DNA of 64,000 bases from Monoplex corrugatus. Its lineage: Eukaryota; Mollusca; Gastropoda; Littorinimorpha; Ranellidae. Position 1 is the stretch's first letter, and every line of letters begins with the position of its first letter. Location of the stretch: the NCBI GenBank assembly GCA_030674185.1, contig JAPXFY010000018.1, forward strand, positions 49,827,737 through 49,891,736, written 5' to 3'. The notes beneath the pieces are model-generated. The model searched no databases and was not told where the DNA came from. It was given only the letters and a program-made list of their open reading frames with translations. Made by a program: the position numbers and the translations under genes. Below are positions 50,980 to 61,086 of this stretch, one piece after another.

Positions 50980-52180
50980 TGAAGTTAAGAAGTTTCACGT
51001 CCCTCCTATGCTATAGCAGTGCAACAGGTCTTATAGTCGAGTTTTCAAACTTCTGACCTTTCCTGCATGAATAACAGATAAGCTGCCTATTTTTTGGTCA
51101 TTCTCTGATCACTATACAAATATAGTTGTGTTTGAACGACTATATGATAACTGTAAATAAAAATAAGCCTGATGCCTAGGTCACACATACAGATGTGTAT
51201 GTCTGCTATCATGTCAATGTCAGAGGAAAAAGTATAAAATGTCTCTACTGATGAACTGAAGTTGTGGCAATAGACATAGCAGACCTATTTACACTGTAGT
51301 GCAACATGTAAAAGCAGCTCACTTTTATGCATTTCTTCAACACTTTGTTCATGCCTTGCGTCACGCATGACAATGAAATATGATCATCTCTTTACTTTCT
51401 ATGTTTCCAATGACTTTATCCCAAAGCTCACTAAAATCTGTAGAAGTAAAGCTTGTTTCAGAATCCACTCTATCATATTTTGTCTTCTGTTGTTCAAACT
51501 GACAGAAGGCTCAAATTTGGAGTACATAAAACCTACGAGATTTTACTGCAGTTTGTTCAAATTGAAAAATATATCATTCTTTGTCCAAAAAAAATTACAA
51601 AAATCTGATTGTGGTAAGATTTTTTTAAATGGTAAAAAGGGTTTATAAAAGCATTGACAAATGTGAAAATGTGCCTTGATAAATGTGTGAATATGCCACT
51701 GTTTCTGCAGAGATGTCAACAACCTAGTGCTCACCGGTTCAGTCGTGTACATCTAATAGTCAGTTGTTCGTTTTCACATGTTTGCTTTAAATACGTCTAC
51801 AACAATGCCTGTCTGCAACACAACATAAAGTTGGTTTGACTTCTTAATACACTAACATGAAAGAAATGGACACTGTCCACTTTGTAATCCACATCATTTT
51901 AGTCACATTGGTTCACAATGGAAGTCTTTTCTGAGCAGATGGTAAGAGGCACATTTTTCCTTCATTTGTATTATACAGTGTTATGTTCAATTCATAAGAG
52001 AAAATGTTTAAGACATTTCCTTATACCTTTAATTTTTGATTTGGTTATCCTAAAAGTGTTTCCAATACAGTGGAACTCCGACACACACACACACATAATT
52101 ATACATCATTATCAGTACAAGTCTTCAATACTCGATCATTTGGAAGAAAAATGCAAACTTCGTGTACAGATAAGCGTTGA
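50980..52180. other. Sequence downstream of terminal exon B, no gene recognised
   Basis: Presumed 3' UTR of the longer minus-strand isoform. A minus-strand AATAAA (TTTATT on the plus strand) occurs at 50386-50391, about 1.8 kb after the stop. No other evidence. Confidence 0.3.
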
Positions 52181-52183
52181 TTC

Positions 52184-52251
52184 TCAGTAAATTCTCAGTC
52201 TTTTTCCAAGCCTCCACTTGGCAATCTTACACCGCTTCCGATGAGTAGTAT
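52184..52251 (-). CDS. Alternative terminal exon B of the minus-strand gene
   Basis: A 68-nt terminal exon with acceptor gtttgtttcag. Entering in phase 1 it completes A|AT (Asn) and encodes TTHRKRCKIAKWRLGKRLRI then Y and a TGA stop. It shares the TTxRK...AKxRLGKxLxI pattern with exon A. Either could follow exon m5 in frame, giving two basic C termini. Confidence 0.65.
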
Positions 52252-54990
52252 CTGAAACAAACAGAAAGCAACATTTATCATGTGGCATGGAGTAAATCAT
52301 GCGACATGAAATACTGTTACTCCCATCCGTTCCAACTGTTATGACTTTACTCCAACAAATAATTAGTCTTGTTTGTGGAAAATGACTCAGTGTTTTGACA
52401 TGAAGTGAACATTTTAAAAACAGAACATACAGAATGCAGTACACAGTCTTGACAAGTCAAATAAAGCCAGGTTTTCAAAATGAAGAAATAAACTTTTCAA
52501 ACAACTACAAGTGGTAGTGCTCAGCTCCAAGACAGGACAGCAAGTTAGCTGTTGTGCAATGGCAAGGACAAACAAAAGAAAAAGGGACAAACAAATGAAA
52601 GAAAAAGACATGAGATAATCACCTGGTCTGTGACAACAAAACATAATAAGATTTCCTCCTCAAATCTCTACTTAGCTACATGCACTCACCATTTCTAACA
52701 GTTGCTATCCTGGCCAGATCAAATCTCTGTCTTGGTCAAAATTTTGGTTAAATATCACCCTAGGGCCTTGTTTTGGTACAGCCAAACTATGCCCTTCCAG
52801 CTTCAAGTTCGAGTTCATATTCCTTATAGCCCAGCCGACAACTAGAGCCATATCAGGACTTATTGTTGTTGCTGTTTAAAGACCAGCCAACCCCATAGAA
52901 CCATATCAGGGCTATAACCACTTCAAAACATACAAAACTTCAACAGAAAATTTTTTTTTTAAATTAAGTACACAATCAGTGTATTCACACACATAATCTG
53001 AGGACATGCCCAAGCCTTGACTACTCCGTCCGATTTATCGCACTGGGGATTTAAGAAAAACACACCTGAATACAAATTTAAGCATACATAAGGACATCAA
53101 AACATAAAAACGAGCACAAATTATCTAAAATTGCTTCCGCATATCTCATCTTCCTGGAACCAAAAATGCACTTAATACATGTACCCAATTATCAATCCTA
53201 AGAAAAAGTACGTAAAGATTTTATCAAACACAAACAGGTGAATGGACCAGGCAGAAAATGATAGGAAGAAATGGCAGAAAGCAAAGGAACAAGACAGAAA
53301 CAAAGCAAGTCACAGAAAAGAGGAAATTTCTGGCACAGAATTTCTAGAAGATGGGGATATTATTTACATTGAAAGAGCCCCCAGCATCCCCACAGGGGGA
53401 CTCTTCCTGCCTGATGAGCTTGAGTTCAACCTGTCTGTTACACAAACTGGCCTCTAAAGATGTCCCTGGTGAGAACCAGAGCGATGCAAGTGGTAGGGTG
53501 AGAGGTTCTGTTAGAAACATTAAGTGCATGTAGCTGAACAGGAATTTGAGGGGAGAAAAATCCTCGTTTTAGTTCAATGCACAATTATGGTTTCTAACAA
53601 TTTTGATATGAAAAATTGGAGGAGGGCTATGTTCTCTAGAGTTCGAACTGAGGACCCAGGAACAGAATGGTAGAGTGTGCAGTCAAAAATGAACTTGCTC
53701 ATGTCACTTGAATTCTGTTCTTAAGGAATGTATACTCTATCACCTACCATCCACTATATTAAACTTCAACTGACACTAGGGATAGACATGGCAGTCATTT
53801 TACACTAAAAGTGTGTATGTTCCACTTCAATTTTGCATCAGATTCTTTTTGCATTAGATTCTTCTATCTGGGATTCTGTGAAAGATATCCTGTAAAATAA
53901 ATAAATAATGTCTGATTTTTCAAGTTAGCTTTTACTATATACACATTCCTTCGAAGAAAGATTACTGAATATCAAAAACATGTAATTATTATACCCATAT
54001 TTTGGACTGATAAGTTGGAAGTCCATTTAATAACTGGTCACAGTGCGGTCAAATGTAGCCGAATTCCATTTAGATCAATAACTGTTATGGGACAGTTTAA
54101 CAACTGGGCACACTGTGGTCAAACGTAAGTGAACACTGTTTACGTCAATGACAGTTATGGCACAGCCATTCTCTCCACACAGCTTTGGATTATGCCTTTG
54201 GTCAATGTCCATTGAACATTTCTGTTTGCTTACTGATCCAAGTTCAGTCACTGCCCCAACACAAAAAAATGGCCCATTGCTGCCTATTTCAGTATTCAAT
54301 ATATATGTCTACAACATTCTCTAAATCACTGAAATGAAAAATGCATACCTCATTATCATATCTTATTTGAAAATCTTCAATATTTTTCCAAGTCTCTGTT
54401 TCGCAGTCTGGTAGCCCTTTCGATTTGTGGTTTCTGAAACAGACAGACAGACAGCAACATTAATGAAGTGGCATGAAATACTGTTACCTCCATATCTTCC
54501 AATTTTTAAGACTTTACTTCCTCAAATTATTAGAGTCTTGTTCGTGGAATACAATAATGATGATGATAATAACAATAACAATAATAATACTAATAATTTA
54601 AAAAAGAAATAATAATAATAGTAATAACAAAAACAATAATTATAACAATAAGAAGAAGAAGAAGAATCAATCATCATCATTTTCACATAGAGCAAATGGT
54701 CAATATAAAAAGCATGCTCACTGTATTTTATGAAAGAACATTACGAATCAGGTACCAAAAGAAATTGTTAAAGCATGTAATGAGAATGATTGGAACCATA
54801 ACAACAGAAAACTAGGAACCACAGAAACGAAGAATAATGAAGATCAAAATAATGGAAATGAATTAAGTCTTCACCACATACACAAACACGGCACATGTGA
54901 GTGCGCACGGCACACATACCACACATACGAACACAAACACAGAGGATGCCGAGTTACAGCACACACACACACACACACACACCACACACA

Positions 54991-55082
<92 letters not shown>

Positions 55083-56501
55083 CATGCACATACGTGCCGC
55101 ATACATACACACCACAAGTTATGTTTGAAAATGATTTCATATAATGGCCTGCACATCATAAAATATTGTTAATGTTGTTTAGTCTTTATATCACACCCTG
55201 TTAGGTCTTCACAAAAAGGCATTGACAGCACACACAAAAAAGAACATTTTGCTGAGCATGGAATACATTTATTAAAAATTCCAGGAAGTGTTTTTCAACA
55301 CATATATAAGAACAAAAGTTATCTACAACAGTACAACTAAGTTTTCCATTCAATGTGTATAATTTACTTTGCAGAAGTCCACCTTCTGCAGGAATACTCA
55401 AAATCATAGTTTCTAAGACTTAAGTGTAGTGATATTCTCTTCGCGGGTAAGACAAACTGTCACATATCAACAGACGCATACTGAAGAAGATCAGATATGA
55501 TTATATTAAGTTTTCATAAAAAAAAATCGGAGTTGCCATGAAAATACAAATGACCTTGAATTTCAATCAAGGTGAATAAAAAAACAACTGATGATAACTG
55601 GACTGAGGTTATTGCTTCCTCCAAGAAAATCCAGATTTTGTACTTTTCAAGGCCACTGTGACCTTGAAGAAGTTTCAGTTGACCTGACCTTGGTGCCTCC
55701 ATCTTTCAAACCTGCACTCTTGCCTGTCCTCAACAATCCACAGCTTTGATCAAAATTTGGTAAAGATCCACCTATAAAATACTGAAAAATTGTGTCAGCA
55801 TATTTCTGTCACAGACAGACAGGCAGACAGACAGACAGATTGATAGAAACTTCTCTCCAGGCTATGTAAAATAATCTCCTTAAAAAACAAAAATAAAATA
55901 AAATCATAACAACAACAAAACAAAGAAAAGTTACAAAATGCCAACATGGACACAAACAGGACCAACGCTTAAGTAAACACACTTCGTTTGAAAAGGACAA
56001 AAACACCAATGAAATCAGAAACAGACCAAAACAAAAACAAAACCAAAGTGGACATTGAAACAGCATAAACAGCGCTTACTCTTGGGCTTTTTTGGAGTTG
56101 GAGTACGGTCGACCACTTTCCTGTTTATGTATGGGAAGCCTGCACCAGTTGACGGTCCCAACAAAGGACTACTTGTTGATCCTGACAGTGAGGAGTTGAA
56201 TGCTGGCACTCGCGATTCTCTCACCTTACCACCAGTTAACTTCTTGCTGGCTAATTTCATTGGCTGGACAAAAGAAGCAAAAGAGGTTGTCACATCTTGC
56301 AGCTTGACTGATTCCTGAGGGTTCCTTGGGGAGCTTAGGGCTAACATAATGCGACTACATAAATCTATAAGCGTTATGTGTTGACTGGGCTCTACTGCAG
56401 ACATAACTAAATATACATTTTCTGTCTTATGTGCACATTCATAACAATGAAAATTCTATCTAAAGAACAAAATAACAGAAATGAACACTTCAACACACAC
56501 A

Positions 56502-56585
<84 letters not shown>

Positions 56586-58032
56586 TGCACATACCTATGC
56601 ATACATGCATGCACACAAGCAAGCATACATGAATAGATACACGCAGACCATGATGAGATAGGGCACATTCAGCCTGTTGACTGTGTAAAAGAGAAAATTT
56701 GATGTGCACTGAGGACAATGGTAAACTGTCACGACAATGAAAACGGATTTTAAACATGTGCACTTAGGACAATGGTAAACTGTCACGACAGTGAAAACAG
56801 ATTTTAAACATGTGCACTGAGGACAATGGTAAACTGTCACGACAGTGAAAACAGATTTTAAACATGTGCACTGAAGACAATGGTAAACTGTCACGACAGT
56901 GAAAACAGATTTTAAACATGTGCACTGAGGACAATGGTAACTGTCACGACAGTGAAAACAGATTTTAAACATGTGCACTGAGGACAATGGTAAACTGTCA
57001 CGACAGTGAAAACAGATTTTAAACATGTACACCGAGGACAATGGTAAACTGTCACGACAGTGAAAACAGATTTTAAACATGTGCACCGAGGACAATGGTA
57101 AACTGTCACGACAGTGAAAACAGATTTTAAACATGTGCACTGAGGACAATGGTAAACTGTCACGACAGTGAAAACAGATTTTAAACATGTGCACTGAGGA
57201 CAATGGTAAACTGTCACGACAGTGAAAACAGATTTTAAACATGTGCACTGAGGACAATGGTAAACTGTCACGACAGTGAAAACAGATTTTAAACATGTAC
57301 ACCGAGGACAATGGTAAACTGTCACGACAGTGAAAACAGATTTTAAACATGTGCACTTAGGACAATGGTAAACTGTCACGACAGTGAAAACAGATTTTAA
57401 ACATGTGCACTGAGGACAATGGTAAACTGTCATGAAGGTGAAAACAGATTTTAAACATGTGCACTGAGGACAATGGTAAACTGTCACGACAGTGAAAACA
57501 GATTTTAAACATGTGCACTGAGGACAATGGTAAACTGTCATGACAGTGAAAACAGATTTTAAACATGTGCACTGAGGACAATGGTAAACTGTCACGACAG
57601 TGAAAACAGATTTTAAACATGTGCACCGAGGACAATGGTAAACTGTCACGACAGTGAAAACAGATTTTAAACATGTGAGGACAATGGTAAACTGTCACGA
57701 AGGTGAAAACAGATTTTAAACATGTGCACTGAGGACAATGGTAAACTGTCACGACAGTGAAAACAGATTTTAAACATGTGAGGACAATGGTAAACTGTCA
57801 CGAAGGTGAAAACAGATTTTAAACAATGCCACAAGTTCCTTCGAAAGTGCTGCTCACATATCTTCCTCAAAAATAGATGATAATACTTTTTTTTTAATCT
57901 GTGTGGCCTGAACACCTTATACAAACTTATGCATTCACAACTAAATGGTCCACACATTTTATCCAAATTCAGTAAAGATCCATCCAGAGATTGCTAACAA
58001 AATCTTGCCTATACACTTTGGCACACGCACGC

Positions 58033-58128
<96 letters not shown>

Positions 58129-59463
58129 ACACACACACACCTCCCAGGTAACATGAAATAATCTCCCTACCCACCTTCCCCTTTTTTATTTTTAATGAAA
58201 AATCACCAATTTTGTTCTAAGCATATATAGAAAATTGACCGTCAATTTTTGACATTTTTCCCAGAAAGAGAGGAGAAAAGGGAAAGGTGAAGCAATCTAC
58301 ATATCATATTTTTCTATTTGCATCAACTTTTCTATCTACAACAAATAATGAGTATTCCTACTGCACATAAATTAATTTACTGTAACTGAAAGCATTTAAA
58401 ATTTCAGAGTACAGACATAATACAGCAAAACACAATATATATATACATATCTTGCCTAAATATACAAGAACAAATATATGAATACTTGTATGCATACACA
58501 TACATATATGAACATGTATGTCTACATATGCACACATACAAACTAACATGAAAGTCTGCAAGTCAATAAATCATATCTGTAGATGTCACTCACATAAGCA
58601 CACAACATCAACAGTTTCACACCAAAGAAGTTTCCAAATAGTACAATATGGCCAACTCACCCTTGGGTTTTCCTCCAGTTTTCTGGCTGTGGCAGCCAAT
58701 CCACTGGCAATTGCCTCTTTTTTGGTTCCCAAGCGCGGAGTTCTGTCATCTGTTTTGTGAGGTACATTTATCTTTGCTGAAACACAAACACATTAGCACT
58801 TAAAGAAAAAATTTGTTTTCTCATAAAAATAACATTTAATCAACATAATTACTATTATCTACGTGTGCTAACAGTCTGTGAGCGATGACAGCTGATCTTC
58901 CCTCAAGCAACAGGCAGAAATGGTTCAAGGTTCAAGAAGGGAGGGGGGGGAGGGGAGGGAAGCACCAGTCAGCCACATCCATGACCTTACCAAGCTAAGA
59001 AGGTTGTGCTGGCTTGAATCTTTGAGACTTGAAGACGCCACCAGTTAGTCCCATACCCAACTCTGACTAAGGAACAGAGATTACTTTCACTAAATGTTGG
59101 CAATGCCTGAGTAACTCTACCTCACAAACAGCTCTTATTGCATGAGATAAACAAGCAGTAGAGATCTGCATGAAAAGTATTTCGTCTGATAAATCAAGAG
59201 AGATCAAACAGGACAAAGATCATCAACATCGGGGCCTATGATAGAAACGGTCTCATGTGAATCATACGAGAGGGGTCACCTGAGGACAGTTCTTGGCTAA
59301 GAACTCTGAAGAAATCAAAAGAATTCCTGAGTCATCTGGTGCAGAGGTTAAACAAATAAGTAATAATAATAATAATAGTAATAATAATAAAATCTTTGAA
59401 TGCGAAGAAACAAGTTCATCTAAAATTTACACACGCACGCACGCACACACGCATGCACCACCA

Positions 59464-59507
<44 letters not shown>

Positions 59508-60997
59508 GCAGACATAATACAAGGTGAATGTAGAGTATTTATCCCCTCCTACCTTTGGGATTCCAGTTGTCATCCCGTTCCTGTACTCGTGTGGATCTGC
59601 CTTCCAGGTGTTCTTCATCAGATAGATCATATGAATAGTACACTGGAACACACACATTTGGAACTGAATGCCCACTTTCTTTTTTTAATACTCCCCTTTT
59701 TACATCACCATACATATACATCCATCAACATAGATACACATACAAACAAAAAATATACACCAACGTTCTTTCATGTAAAAGTAGCTGATGAGAACACACA
59801 CTGAAGTGACAAGCATTTCTGCACATAAATATTTACACACAACCAATTCATATGCACACATTTTTAAATGTACATATTTTATTTACAACCAACACAAATT
59901 TGCAGAATTTCCTCCATATAGGTGTTATCCTGCAAAAAAGACTGTTTTCTTAGAACTAATACGTAATAAGTGAGATCATAATGTTTTGTGGATTACTTCT
60001 TTATATGATTTGATTTCTTCATATATTTAAACGCTAGTGTTTTGGAAGTTTTAGAATAAGTTCTAACTGATCAAGATGAAGGCAATAAAGACTTTAGAGG
60101 ACGAAATGACAGCAATTTTGATGACAGGGAGATGGACAAAACACCAACAACACCTTTTTTAGTTGGACATTGTGGATGATGACAACAACCTGAACTCTGA
60201 ACAAGGCGACAGTGAAAGTGAAACTGATATGTTCAACATGATTACGATGCTGCCGAAGTTCCAGATGCCATTCCTGGCAATAGTTTAACACTCTTTCCTG
60301 TCGTGTGAGGTCGTAGCATATTAAGAGTGCGGTCTCCAGACAACAATGAAGCTTCAGTTTGAGACAATGTGGTAGAGAAATGGGATGTGGTGCTCAGCAT
60401 CCTGACCAGATCACTAGAAAGTCGCTGATGTGCAAACACCAAACGCAGATGATGCCTGTACTGCCAATTCTGGGGTGAAGTGCAAAGTTGACAACTCTGA
60501 TCTGATCAATCAGCATGTCAACCAAACTTTTACACTCATCAGTTTATGGAAGCACATCCAAATCTACCAGGGTATTCCAAAGCTAACAAACAGGAGCCTA
60601 TAGATGCTGCTAAGACAGAAAAGTTCCTGATGCTTGTGTTCCTGGTGGGAATAGTTAGGCTTCCTGCCACTAGTTCATAGTTCATATTGCTTATCGCCCA
60701 GCTGTCTACTAGAGCCATATTACCTGCCACTAAACTGTACTGGTCCAAACAGATGCTGTTATCACACGCCAAACTTCAGTTCAGAAGTGACAACAAACCA
60801 CTTTCAGCTAAGCCTGTTTACTACTTCTCTACTTCTCACTCCCTTTCCTCCATCCCTATCCTTTCCCAATCCATCTTTGTCTCTATCTTTTTTTTTTCTC
60901 TTTGTTGATTGTGTGTGTGGTGTGGTGGTGTGGTGGTGGTGGTGGTGTGTGGTGGGGTGTGAAGGTGATGTTGATTGTTCGTGAGTGAAAAGTGGTT

Positions 60998-61086
<89 letters not shown>

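Noticed and set aside
56595..57649. Open frames of 245 and 253 codons on the minus strand with 18-residue repeats
   Set aside because: They arise because the 54-bp minisatellite period is a multiple of three; two frames are open at once, and there is no start context or domain.
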